A stretch of 64,000 nucleotides of DNA, from contig NZ_CP054932.1 of NCBI RefSeq assembly GCF_013364275.1, positions 7,316,001 through 7,380,000 of the forward strand, read 5' to 3'. Made by a program: the position numbers and the translations under genes. A model generated the notes under the pieces. The model was given only the letters and a program-made list of their open reading frames with translations, was not told the origin of the DNA and searched no databases. This DNA comes from Actinomadura sp. NAK00032. Its GTDB lineage: Bacteria; Actinomycetota; Actinomycetes; Streptosporangiales; Streptosporangiaceae. Below, in pieces: positions 24,765 to 33,057 of this stretch. Each line of letters opens with the position of its first letter. Positions within the stretch are counted from its first letter, which is position 1.

Positions 24765-25405
24765 CCGTGCACCGTCCGGACGTGGCGGTGGTGGACGCCC
24801 GGCTGCCCCCGACGTTCACCGATGAGGGCCTGCGCGCGGTGGTCGAGGCCCGCGGGCGGCTCCCGGACCTTCCTGTCCTGGTGCTCTCGCAGCACGTGGC
24901 GCAGTTCTCCGCGCGAGAGCTGCTGTCCGGCGGCAGCGGCGGCACCGGCTACCTGCTCAAGGACCGGGTCTCGGACGTGGGCCAGTTCGTGGACGCGGTA
25001 CGGAGGGTGGCCGCCGGGGGTACCGTGCTCGACCCCGGCGTGGTCGCCCAGTTGCTGAGCCGCCACGACCGCGAGGAGCCGTTGCAGGCCCTGACGGCGC
25101 GGGAGCGGGAAGTGCTCAGGCTGATGGCGGAGGGCCGCTCCAACGCCGCCATCGCGTCCGCGCTGTTCGTCACCGAGAAGACGGTCAGCAAGCACATCAA
25201 CAGCATCTTCGGGAAGCTCGGGCTACCGCGGTCCGAGGACGACAACCGGCGCGTGCTGGCGGTGGTCGCCTACCTCGACGCCGAACGTCCCGTCCTCGGC
25301 GGAGCCGTCACCGGCGGCCCGGCCCCACACGAACGGGCCACCGGCGCACCCGCGAGCGGACATGCCGCCCCCTCACCCCGGCGCGACCTGGCCCCGGCGC
25401 AATGA
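24642..25405 (+). pseudogene. NarL/LuxR-type response regulator with one-base frame change near its start
   Basis: LRVVLAE is read in the kinase frame and GLTLLRDGLVRLLDASGVEVV in the next one; adding one base at about 24663 would give a normal receiver start. Later parts are intact: VAVVDARLPP (phospho-Asp strand), VLVLSQHV, GYLLKDRV (Lys switch), and the LuxR helix-turn-helix LTAREREVLRLMAEGRSNAAIA...TVSKHINSIFGKLGL. No independent start codon with a ribosome site lies at the receiver start. Either a natural mutation inactivates the pair, or it is a sequence error. Confidence 0.7.
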
Positions 25406-25535
25406 CAGCCCTGTGATCGGAGCCCGGCCGGAGGAGGATTCAGAAGCGGGCCGGGTCGTGATGGTTTACCGTGATCGCGCGGCCTCGAAAAGTCATCACC
25501 ATCACCAGGGCATGCGGGGCCCGGGAGGGACGGCC

Positions 25536-26195
25536 ATGAAAATCACCCTGCTGTGGGCCGTCCCCCTGGGGATTCTGGCGGTCGTGGCCGCGGAGTGGGC
25601 CTTGCTGGCCAATCCTGGTGGACGACTCGTCGGGCTGGTCCTGCTGGCCGTCCTGCTGGGGTTCATCGGCGTGTTCGCGCTGGCACCGGTGACCCTCGCC
25701 GTCGGTGCCGTCGGCGAGCGGTGGGGCACCGCGGCGGCGGTGCTCCTGGTCGGGACATGCCTGTCGGTGGCGGTTCTCGCCATCATCGGCTCGATCGAGC
25801 GCGCCAAACCGGGATACGCCTGGAAGTACGGTGAGCCGGTCGACGCCGCCGTTCCGCACGACTGGACCTGCACATTGTCCGGCTACAAATGCGCGGGCTC
25901 CTGGAGGTCGCAGGGAAAGACGGTGCACGGGTCGGTCACCATGTCCAGGGCAGAGCATCGCGCCCTCCGCTCGCCGCTGGCGGTCGCAGCGGACGGCGCC
26001 CACCACCTGAAGGCGCGCGCTCTGAACCGTCGCGCCGCCACCGCCGGTCTCCACCTGAAGCCCGCGAGTTCCGTGGCCCTGGGCAAGGTCCCCGAATGGA
26101 CGGGATGGACGGCAGGCGCGATCGGCCTCGGCGCCACCCTGTTCGCGATCGTCCTCCCCCACCGCACCCCCAGGACGACCCCCGAAGCGCGATAG
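25536..26195 (+). CDS. Unrecognised membrane protein, four predicted TM segments
   Basis: 219 residues from ATG 25536, with GGGAGGGACGG just upstream. Hydrophobic segments at about 5-23, 32-52 and 60-84 are followed by a soluble domain of about 110 residues with two cysteines (WTCTLSGYKCAG), and a last helix near 188-208. The Cys pair could form a disulfide if that domain is outside the membrane. No family recognised, and no obvious operon partner. Confidence 0.75.
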   Translation: MKITLLWAVPLGILAVVAAEWALLANPGGRLVGLVLLAVLLGFIGVFALAPVTLAVGAVGERWGTAAAVLLVGTCLSVAVLAIIGSIERAKPGYAWKYGEPVDAAVPHDWTCTLSGYKCAGSWRSQGKTVHGSVTMSRAEHRALRSPLAVAADGAHHLKARALNRRAATAGLHLKPASSVALGKVPEWTGWTAGAIGLGATLFAIVLPHRTPRTTPEAR

Positions 26196-26274
26196 CCGAT
26201 CGAGACGCAACCGCACCACCCGCCGGCACCGAACGCTCTAGTCCAGGCCCGGACGTCGCGTCGAGGCGGAAGTG

Positions 26275-26469
26275 TCAGCCTGCCGGGCGCCGCCTGACCT
26301 GCTCGATCAGGCCGGCGAACTGAGCGAAGGACAAGATGAGGTGGCCCCCGCCCGGGTCCTTACTGTCCCGCACACCGATCCCGACCCCCTGCGCAAGCCG
26401 TCCCAGCTCAACACACTGCTGGTCACTGATGCCACCGCTGTGACTGCTCTTCCGCCACTGGACGGCCAT
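26275..26469 (-). CDS. DUF397 protein, copy 2
   Basis: 64 residues: VQWRKSSHSGG, QCVELGRLAQGVGIGVRDSKDPGG, HLILSFAQFAGLIEQV (in pieces), the full DUF397 pattern. It starts 2 bases after the stop of copy 1 and is about 75 % identical to it, so it arose by tandem duplication. DUF397 proteins are small cytoplasmic partners of Scr1-type helix-turn-helix proteins. They are thought to behave as toxin-like or signalling partners, but the activity is not established. Confidence 0.93.
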   Translation of the reverse strand: MAVQWRKSSHSGGISDQQCVELGRLAQGVGIGVRDSKDPGGGHLILSFAQFAGLIEQVRRRPAG

Positions 26470-26471
26470 GG

Positions 26472-26666
26472 CTAACGCACCCGATCCTGCTTGACCTGCT
26501 CGATCAGGTCGGCGAACTGCGCAACGGACAAGATGAGGTGCCCCCCACCCGGGTCCTTACTGTCCCGCACACCGATCCCCGCCCCCGACGCAAACCGTCC
26601 CAGCTCAACGCAGTGCTGATCGTCAACCCCGCTGCTGTGAGTGCTCTTCCGCCATTGGACGTTCAT
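26472..26666 (-). CDS. DUF397 protein, copy 1
   Basis: 64 residues: VQWRKSTHSSG, CVELGRFASGAGIGVRDSKD and HLILSVAQFADLIEQV. The ATG overlaps the stop of the Scr1-type gene in ATGA, so it is translationally coupled to that gene. It is the founder or sister copy of the gene at 26275. Confidence 0.93.
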   Translation of the reverse strand: MNVQWRKSTHSSGVDDQHCVELGRFASGAGIGVRDSKDPGGGHLILSVAQFADLIEQVKQDRVR

Positions 26667-27478
26667 CTGTACTGCTCCAAGTACTGCTCGACGAGGGCAC
26701 GCGAGGCATCCTCCGGGAGGGCCTTTGCGCCGATGTGCTCAAACTTAGTCCAGAATTCCCGAACTTCGCCCGGCACCTCGATCAGTCGCCCACCGTTCTG
26801 CGCACCCGCGTACGCAACGTCCCGGCCGTCCAGGCTGATGACCTGGAAGGGGCCGTCGAAGCCACGGTGCGCCCCCGCCGAGGGCTGAACAAAGCGCACG
26901 ATGACATTGGGAAGCTCCATCATCTTCCGGAGGTGTTGCAGCTGCGCCAGCATCACGTCGCGGCCGCCGACCTCGTAGCTCAGCACCTTCTCGTCCATGA
27001 GCACCCAGAGGAAGGGCGGCTTCTCACGGTCGAGAAGCTTCTGCTGACGGGCCACGCGCTCGTTGATCTCGAACTCGATGTCCTCGGCCGTACCGGTCTC
27101 AACGAGGGCGCGCATGTACTCCACCGTCTCCAAGGGCCTGGGGATGGTGTGACCGTGGTAGACCCTGATCTCCTCGGCCTCCTGCTCGTACTTGACGAGC
27201 TGCCTGCCCCAGTTAGGGTCGTGGGCCATTCGGGCAAACCAGAGCAATAGCTGAAAAAGCCAACCGGTTCCATAGTGCTTGTCGAGCGCCCGCATGTGGT
27301 CGTCGTGCGGTCGCCGCCGTCCCGCCTCGAAGTGGGATACAGCACCCCGCGTCACGCCCATGATCTCGCCACATTGAGTGAGCGAGAGTCCAGCCCTCTC
27401 ACGCCAAAAGCGCAGGTAGAAGGCCAGGAAGTGCCACATGGAGAGCTTCGGATTGAGCGGATCACGGACGATCGGCAT
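26663..27478 (-). CDS. Scr1-family helix-turn-helix regulator (antitoxin-like)
   Basis: 271 residues from ATG 27478, with AGGGAGAG about 5 bases upstream. XRE-type helix-turn-helix (about 20-65): LSLTQCGEIMGVTRGAVSHFEAG. The C-terminal DUF5753/Scr1 domain contains WLFQLLLWFARMAHDPNW, IRVYHGHTIPRPLETVEYMRAL (in pieces), FLWVLMDEKVL and AYAGAQNGGRLIEV. In Streptomyces such proteins pair with DUF397 partners and influence development and antibiotic production. The divergent gene encodes an RsbW-like ATPase, the standard third member of this locus. Confidence 0.93.
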   Translation of the reverse strand: MPIVRDPLNPKLSMWHFLAFYLRFWRERAGLSLTQCGEIMGVTRGAVSHFEAGRRRPHDDHMRALDKHYGTGWLFQLLLWFARMAHDPNWGRQLVKYEQEAEEIRVYHGHTIPRPLETVEYMRALVETGTAEDIEFEINERVARQQKLLDREKPPFLWVLMDEKVLSYEVGGRDVMLAQLQHLRKMMELPNVIVRFVQPSAGAHRGFDGPFQVISLDGRDVAYAGAQNGGRLIEVPGEVREFWTKFEHIGAKALPEDASRALVEQYLEQYR

Positions 27479-27579
27479 GGCGCTCTCCCTGTATACAGAT
27501 CGGCTGGCTACAGGCAAAACATAGAGCGTTGCGGTGATCCTTGTCACAGGAAATCGGAATCTCGGGCAAGGACGGGACG

Positions 27580-28008
27580 ATGGCGATGACGGCGACCGCA
27601 GAGCCGATCATGCCCCTTATGGGCACACCTTCCGCAGTGGGGCAAGCACGCACATTCACGGACACACAAATCCGCAAATGGAACTACCCGCACATTCTCG
27701 ACAGCGCGCTTCTCATCGTTTCGGAACTCGTCACGAACGCGGTCCGCCAGACGCCGGACGAGGAGATCCGGCTCCAGCTCAGCCGGGACGACTACGGGGT
27801 CATCATCGCCGTCTGGGACGCCGACCACGCGCTGCCCACGGCCAAGCCGATGAAGGAACTCACCCTCGACGACCTCGACCTGTCCGAGGAGGCGTTCGAC
27901 GACAACGGCGGCTGGGGCCTGCACATCGTCCAGGCCATGTCCGCCCAGTGCGGCGTCACCGCCGACCCCGCCGGCGGCAAGTGGGTCTGGTGTCGGATGC
28001 GTCCGTGA
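27580..28008 (+). CDS. RsbW-like ATP-binding protein (GHKL), partner of the Scr1/DUF397 locus
   Basis: 142 residues from ATG 27580 (AAGGACGG upstream). GHKL fold: LIVSELVTNAVRQ (N-box, about 46-58) and DNGGWGLHIVQAMS (G-box, about 108-121). It has no histidine-kinase dimerisation domain, so it is a serine-kinase or switch protein of the anti-sigma-factor kind. It is divergent from the helix-turn-helix gene, a conserved arrangement in actinomycetes. Confidence 0.88.
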   Translation: MAMTATAEPIMPLMGTPSAVGQARTFTDTQIRKWNYPHILDSALLIVSELVTNAVRQTPDEEIRLQLSRDDYGVIIAVWDADHALPTAKPMKELTLDDLDLSEEAFDDNGGWGLHIVQAMSAQCGVTADPAGGKWVWCRMRP

Positions 28009-28058
28009 TCGGCCGACTGCAAGGTCACGACCGTGGCGTGCAAGTGATGGGCAATGTC

Positions 28059-28070
28059 TAAGGTTGTCCC
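28059..28070 (+). promoter_or_regulatory. Probable -10 box of a leaderless promoter
   Basis: TAAGGT at 28059-28064 ends 6 bases before the GTG at 28071. There is no Shine-Dalgarno sequence. It is identical in sequence and spacing to the box of the TetR gene at 11480. Confidence 0.5.
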
Positions 28071-29849
28071 GTGGCGGGGATTGCCGAGGAGCTGGTGGGC
28101 GGGCGGTACCGGCTGGTCGAGTTGATCGGCCAGGGCGGGATGGGCCGGGTGTGGCGCGGGCATGACGAGCTGCTGGATCGTCCGGTCGCGGTCAAACAAG
28201 TACTGCTCCACCACGGGCTGACGGACGGGCAGCGCGAAGAACTGACCGTGCGGCTGCTGCGGGAGGCGCGTGCGGCCGCGCGGCTCAACCATCCGGGGAT
28301 CGTCACCGTCCACGACGTCGCCGAGCATGACGGCGCGCCGGTCCTGGTGATGGAGTTCCTGGACGGTCCGTCGCTGTCCGCCGTGATCGAGCAGGAGGGC
28401 CGCCTCCCGTACGCGCGGGTCGCGCGACTCGGCGCGGCCATGCTGGACGCCCTGCGCACGGCGCACGCGGCGGGCATCGTCCACCGTGACCTGAAACCCG
28501 ACAACGTGCTGCTGGCCGGGCGGCGGACCGTCGTCACCGACTTCGGCATCGCCAACATCGCCGACGCCACAACGCTGACCGCGTCCGGTGCCATCATGGG
28601 CACGCCCGTCTATATGGCCCCGGAGCAGATTGAGGGCCAGCGCATCACCGAGTCCTGCGACCTGTGGTCGCTCGGCGTGACCCTCTACCTGGCGGTGGAG
28701 GGTGTGGCGCCCTTCAGCGGCCCGTCCCTGACCGCGCTGTACGGGGCGATCCTCACCCGTGACCCGCGTCCGGCCGAGCACGCGGGCCCGCTGGCCGAGG
28801 TGCTGGCGGGGCTTCTCGTCAAGGACCCGGCCGGGCGGCTCACCTCCGAGCAGGCCGCCGAGGCGCTGACGGCGATCGACCGTCCCGCGCCGCCGACGCC
28901 CGCGCGCACCGCGTTGGACGTCCCGAACACCACCACTCCGCAGGCCACCGAGCCGGGCGAGCCGGCGCGTCCCCGTGCATCGAGCGGCGACCGTGCGGCC
29001 CGGCTCTTCACCGGGCATGCCGACACCGTCCGCCATGTGGCGTTCAGCCCGGACGGCCGGATCCTGGCCTCCGCGAGCGTGGACGGGCGGGTCATCTTGT
29101 GGGACGTCCCCTCTGGCAAGGCCATCCGTACCCTCCGCGGTGAGGGCATCGCCGTCACCGTGGCGTTCAGTCCGGACGGCACGCTCCTGGCCACGGGCCA
29201 TGGCGACCAGAGCGCGCGGCTGTGGAATCCGGCCACCGGCGATCTCATGTCCGTCCTCAAACGTCACAAGGGCTGGGTCACAGGGGTCGCGTTCAGCCCG
29301 GACGGCACCAGCATCGCCACCGCCAGCAAGGAAATGGTGCGATTGCGGAGCCTGCCCAAGGGCCGCACCCAGGCCGGCATTCCGAGCGACAACATCAGCA
29401 GCATCGGCCTGGTCGACTTCAGCCCGGACGGCACGCTCCTGGCCACTGCCGACGTCCTGTGGGATCTGGCCGGCAAGCGCATCGTCAACGAACTTCGCGG
29501 TCATGACAGCACCATCAACGCGATCGCGTTCAGCCCCGACAGCAAGCTTCTGGCCACTGCCAGCAGCGACCGGACCGTGCGGCTGCGAAAGGTGCGCACG
29601 CGCGAAAGCACCGTCCTCGAAGGCCATACGGGGAACGTCAACGCGGTCGCGTTCAGCCCGGACGGCGCCCTCATGGCCACTGGCAGCAGCGACAACAGTG
29701 TGCGGCTGTGGGATTCGGCCACGGGCCTTCCCGTGGGGTCGCCCATGTACCGGTCCGGCTTCATCTACACGGTCGCCTTCAGCCCGGACGGCAGGTTCTT
29801 GGCCGGCGCCGGGAAGGAGAGGACGGTCCAGCTGACGCCGATCGGGTGA
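28071..29849 (+). CDS. Soluble Ser/Thr protein kinase with seven WD40 repeats
   Basis: 592 residues from GTG 28071. The PknB-type kinase domain (about 12-272) has the Gly loop GQGGMGRV, VAVKQ lysine, HRDLKPDN catalytic loop, DFG, and MGTPVYMAPEQ. A Pro/Thr-rich linker without a membrane helix leads to seven repeats of the form (V/I)xxVAFSPDG...LATxSxDxxxRLW (about 310-592), enough for one closed propeller. Most actinobacterial kinases are membrane-anchored; this one is likely cytoplasmic, with the propeller binding substrate or partners. Confidence 0.93.
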   Translation: MAGIAEELVGGRYRLVELIGQGGMGRVWRGHDELLDRPVAVKQVLLHHGLTDGQREELTVRLLREARAAARLNHPGIVTVHDVAEHDGAPVLVMEFLDGPSLSAVIEQEGRLPYARVARLGAAMLDALRTAHAAGIVHRDLKPDNVLLAGRRTVVTDFGIANIADATTLTASGAIMGTPVYMAPEQIEGQRITESCDLWSLGVTLYLAVEGVAPFSGPSLTALYGAILTRDPRPAEHAGPLAEVLAGLLVKDPAGRLTSEQAAEALTAIDRPAPPTPARTALDVPNTTTPQATEPGEPARPRASSGDRAARLFTGHADTVRHVAFSPDGRILASASVDGRVILWDVPSGKAIRTLRGEGIAVTVAFSPDGTLLATGHGDQSARLWNPATGDLMSVLKRHKGWVTGVAFSPDGTSIATASKEMVRLRSLPKGRTQAGIPSDNISSIGLVDFSPDGTLLATADVLWDLAGKRIVNELRGHDSTINAIAFSPDSKLLATASSDRTVRLRKVRTRESTVLEGHTGNVNAVAFSPDGALMATGSSDNSVRLWDSATGLPVGSPMYRSGFIYTVAFSPDGRFLAGAGKERTVQLTPIG

Positions 29850-30155
29850 GCCTCCTCCGCGAAGCCACCGCCTTATGGCTTCCGATGTGCGGGTTCGCAA
29901 TTGAGGGTTGACAGCGTCCGCTGGTTGGTATGTGCTCGCAGCATCGCCCTTAACCACGACCCGATCAGGGAGGGATGCCGCGATAGCGAGATGTTAGCGA
30001 TAACATTCATGGCTGTTTGTGGCAGTCACGCTGGATGTGACCTCCGCAGACGGCCGTCATGCTCCTGCTCCCGTATGTGAGCGCTAACTCGCTTGCTTCA
30101 ACGTCACCGTGAAAGGCCGCTGCGCGTCCAGCAGCAGGAATGGAGGGTTTGCACC
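29850..30155. promoter_or_regulatory. Intergenic region with two LacI-type operators upstream of the arabinofuranosidase
   Basis: 306 bases without a gene. ATGTTAGCGATAACAT (29991-30006) is an inverted repeat with 6-base arms. GTGAGCGCTAAC (30077-30088) matches its core GTTAGCGATAAC at 10 of 12 positions. Central CG and spacing are those of LacI-family sites, so repression by a sugar-responsive LacI protein encoded elsewhere is likely. A weak hairpin (GAAGCCA...TGGCTTC, 29861-29882) may end the kinase transcript. Confidence 0.55.
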
Positions 30156-31712
30156 ATGGTTCGGTTACGGCTTGCGCACTGGAAAAGGAAGCTGATGGTC
30201 GCGGTGGCGGTCGCCGCGGTCGGGTTCGGCGGGCTGGTCGGGATGCCGGGGCAGTCCCTGGCCGCCGGGACGCTGCCGTGCGACATCTACGCGTCCGCCG
30301 GGACGCCCTGCGTCGCCGCGCACAGCACCACCCGGGCGCTGTTCGGCTCCTACAGTGGCCGCCTCTACCAAGTGCGCCGCGCCTCCGACAACGGCACCCG
30401 CGACATCGGCGTGCTCAGCGCCGGCGGGTACGCCGACGCCGCCGCGCAGGACTCGTTCTGCGGCGGCACCACCTGCGTCATCTCGGTCATCTACGACCAG
30501 ACGTCCCGCCACAACGACCTGACCCCGGCCCCGCCCGGCGGCGTCGGCGGCCAGGACGCCCCCGTCCCCGCCGACGGGCTGCCGATCACCGCGGGCGGCC
30601 GCACCGTCTACGGCGCCTCGTTCTCCGGGCACATGGGATACCGCGACAACTCCACGTCCGGGATCGCCACCGGAAGCCGGCCCGAGGGCATGTACATGGT
30701 CACGACCGGGACGCATTACAACAGCAGCTGCTGCTTCGACTACGGCAACGCCGAGACCAACAATCTGGACAACGGCAACGGCCACATGGACGCCATCTAC
30801 TTCGGCACCCTGTGCTGGTTCTCGCCGTGCCACGGCTCCGGCCCGTGGGTGATGGCCGACCTGGAGAACGGCCTGTTCCAGTCGAACACCGGCGGCAGCC
30901 AGAACACCGGCTACACCGGCAACCGCAACCCGTTCGTCACGGCGATGCTGAAGAACAACGGCACGAACTACTTCGCCATCAAGGACGGCAACGCGCAATC
31001 GGGCGGGCTGGCCACACGCTATTCCGGGGCCTTGCCCACGTCCCGTCCGGGCTATTCGCCGATGCAGAAGGAGGGCGCGATCATCCTCGGCATCGGCGGC
31101 GACAACAGCAACACCGCCATCGGCTCCTTCTACGAGGGCGTGATGACGTCGGGACTGCCGTCCGACGCGGCGGAGAACGCCGTCCAGGCGAACATCGTCT
31201 CGGTCGGCTACGGTGCGCCGAGCCCGGTCGCGGCGGGCACGCTCAACCCCGGATCGACCATTTCACTACGCGCGACGACGGCCTGCTGCACCACGCGCTA
31301 CATCCGGCACCAGAACGACAACGTCGTCACGTCGGAGATCTCGTCGGGCAGCCCGTCGCTGGACAAGAACGACGGGAGCTGGATCGTCCGCCGGGGCCTG
31401 GCGAACAATTCCTGCGTGTCATTCGAGTCGCGCAACTACCCCGGTGATTTCCTGCGGCACTTCAACTACCAGCTCTACCGGCAGCCGATGGACGGCTCGG
31501 CTCTCTTCCGCGCCGACGCCACCTTCTGTCCGCAGGCCGGGAAGAGCGGCAGCGGAACGTCCTTCGCGTCCTACAACTACCCGGACCGCTTCATCCGCCA
31601 CTACAACGACACCCTCTACATCGCGAGCAACGGCGGTTCCCACGACTTCGACGCGTCCGCGAGCTGGGCGGCCGACGTCACCTGGGCCGTCACCACCCCC
31701 TGGACCCCCTGA
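30156..31712 (+). CDS. abfB: Secreted alpha-L-arabinofuranosidase, GH54 + CBM42
   Basis: 518 residues from ATG 30156 (TGGAGGG upstream). Signal peptide: KRK, a hydrophobic stretch AVAVAAVGFGGLVG and a cleavage site near SLAAG. The GH54 catalytic domain (about 40-370) contains WVMADLENGLF, with the Glu that acts as nucleophile in fungal AbfB, and GIGGDNSN, with the acid/base Asp. C-terminal CBM42 beta-trefoil repeats (RYIRHQND, FLRHFNYQLY, RFIRHYNDTLY) bind arabinofuranose side chains. It releases arabinose from arabinoxylan outside the cell. Followed by a strong hairpin. Confidence 0.95.
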   Translation: MVRLRLAHWKRKLMVAVAVAAVGFGGLVGMPGQSLAAGTLPCDIYASAGTPCVAAHSTTRALFGSYSGRLYQVRRASDNGTRDIGVLSAGGYADAAAQDSFCGGTTCVISVIYDQTSRHNDLTPAPPGGVGGQDAPVPADGLPITAGGRTVYGASFSGHMGYRDNSTSGIATGSRPEGMYMVTTGTHYNSSCCFDYGNAETNNLDNGNGHMDAIYFGTLCWFSPCHGSGPWVMADLENGLFQSNTGGSQNTGYTGNRNPFVTAMLKNNGTNYFAIKDGNAQSGGLATRYSGALPTSRPGYSPMQKEGAIILGIGGDNSNTAIGSFYEGVMTSGLPSDAAENAVQANIVSVGYGAPSPVAAGTLNPGSTISLRATTACCTTRYIRHQNDNVVTSEISSGSPSLDKNDGSWIVRRGLANNSCVSFESRNYPGDFLRHFNYQLYRQPMDGSALFRADATFCPQAGKSGSGTSFASYNYPDRFIRHYNDTLYIASNGGSHDFDASASWAADVTWAVTTPWTP

Positions 31713-31722
31713 AACCCCGGAC

Positions 31723-31755
31723 GCGAGCCGCCCCCGACCCGGAGGGGCGGCTCGC
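31723..31755. terminator. Strong hairpin between convergent genes
   Basis: GCGAGCCGCCCC / GGGGCGGCTCGC, a perfect 12-base-pair stem with a 9-base loop, between the arabinofuranosidase and the convergent SUFU gene. There is no T run; it can serve both strands. Confidence 0.8.
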
Positions 31756-31760
31756 CCGCG

Positions 31761-32729
31761 TCAGGGGACGATGCTGACGGTCAGCGTGTCGATGCGGTAG
31801 GTGCCCGGTTGGGGGCGGACGGTCTCGGCGATGGCGTGGCAGACGGCGTCCGGAAGGGTGATCTCCAGCGCGTGGGCGGCCTCGTTGTGCGTGACCGACG
31901 GGCCCGGCAGCAGCGCGACGGGACGGCCGGGGCCGCGCAGGATCAGCGGGTTCCCGTGCGGGACGCGGGCCGGCAGCACGCGGGTGAACTGCGGGACGTG
32001 CCGCGCGCCGATCTCCAGCGTCACCCCGTTGGAGGTGTCGGCGCCGAGCTGGTGGAAGAACAGGTAGCCGGTGCCCGACCCCTCGCGCCGGGACCCCTCC
32101 CGGACGGTGCCGGAGACCCCGGGGACGTCCGCGAGGGACATGCGGTCCAGGTTCGTCACGAGCAGCGGGAGGTGCGGCGCCATCGCGTCCAGCAGACCCG
32201 CGACGTGCCAGGACTGGGCGGCGTGCAGCTCGTCGGTCGTGATGCCGACGAACTGGAGGAAGGCGACCTCGCCGAGGGACGTGCCGGCGCGGCCGAGTTC
32301 GGGGTCGAGGACGAACGCGCCCGCGCGGATCGCCGAACCGGGGCGCTCCGGGTCCAGCGGGTCCGGGAACTCGATGTAGTGGCCCGGCTCGAAGTCGTTG
32401 CCGCTGTTCGACACGTACGACGCCAGCTTCTCCAGGTGCGCCATCGCCCAGTTCGGCGCGGCCGTCTCGTGCGGGAGGCGCGGCACGCGCAGCGTGAACT
32501 CGTAGCCGCGCTCCTCGAACGGCGCGGTCAGCGCGTAGCCGATGAGATGCCAGTGCGGCACCGGTTCCGCGCGCGGGTAGACGGCGATCGTGTTGGTGAC
32601 GAACTGCCCCATCGGCATCGGCCCCATCGGCCGGTAGGGCATCGGCGCGTCCCACTCCAGGCGCTCGGCGTCGCCGTACCGCGCCTTGAGCACCCCATCG
32701 ATCGCGTTCCATCCGTCGACGTTCAGCAT
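31761..32729 (-). CDS. SUFU-domain (suppressor of fused) protein
   Basis: 322 residues, ATG 32729 after AGAGGGAGCAGG. Features of bacterial SUFU: IAVYPRAEPVPHWHLIGYALTAPFEERGYEFTLRVPR (in pieces PHWHLIGYAL, RGYEFTLRVPR), WAMAHLEKLASYVSNSGNDF, and GITTDELHAAQSW. Such proteins often act as immunity proteins against secreted polymorphic toxins. No toxin gene is next to it here, so the role is open. Confidence 0.85.
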   Translation of the reverse strand: MLNVDGWNAIDGVLKARYGDAERLEWDAPMPYRPMGPMPMGQFVTNTIAVYPRAEPVPHWHLIGYALTAPFEERGYEFTLRVPRLPHETAAPNWAMAHLEKLASYVSNSGNDFEPGHYIEFPDPLDPERPGSAIRAGAFVLDPELGRAGTSLGEVAFLQFVGITTDELHAAQSWHVAGLLDAMAPHLPLLVTNLDRMSLADVPGVSGTVREGSRREGSGTGYLFFHQLGADTSNGVTLEIGARHVPQFTRVLPARVPHGNPLILRGPGRPVALLPGPSVTHNEAAHALEITLPDAVCHAIAETVRPQPGTYRIDTLTVSIVP

Positions 32730-32787
32730 CCTGCTCCCTCTGGACGGTCACATGTCCAGGTACAGACGCAGAAAAGCTGATCTTGGT

Positions 32788-33057
32788 TCAGGCGTCGCCG
32801 TCCCGGTCCGGGGACGCGAGCTCGGCCGCGATCGCGTAGTCGATCCGCACGTCGCGGTAGGTGACGTGCTCCCGCACCTCGTCCGGGAGGTTCGTGCGCG
32901 CGCTGCCGGACGACGACTCGGCGGAGGCGTCACCGGAGAACTCCACCGAGTTCTCCGGGGCGACCTCGAAGCGCAGCTCATCGGCCTTGATGCTGGCCGT
33001 GAAGAGGATGTCGGCCGTCCGCCGGACTCCGGCGTCCGGACGCTCGCCGCCGCTCAT
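32788..33057 (-). CDS. Small unrecognised protein, last gene of the SRPBCC operon
   Basis: 89 residues. The ATG overlaps the stop of the repeat-protein gene in ATGA. Central part ILFTASIKADELRFEVAPEN and VREHVTYRDVRIDYAIAAEL look like a small beta-rich domain. No known family. Confidence 0.7.
   Translation of the reverse strand: MSGGERPDAGVRRTADILFTASIKADELRFEVAPENSVEFSGDASAESSSGSARTNLPDEVREHVTYRDVRIDYAIAAELASPDRDGDA

Noticed and set aside
27792..29957. 721-codon minus-strand frame opposite the kinase-WD40 gene
   Set aside because: Antisense shadow of a strongly GC3-biased gene; no domain recognisable.
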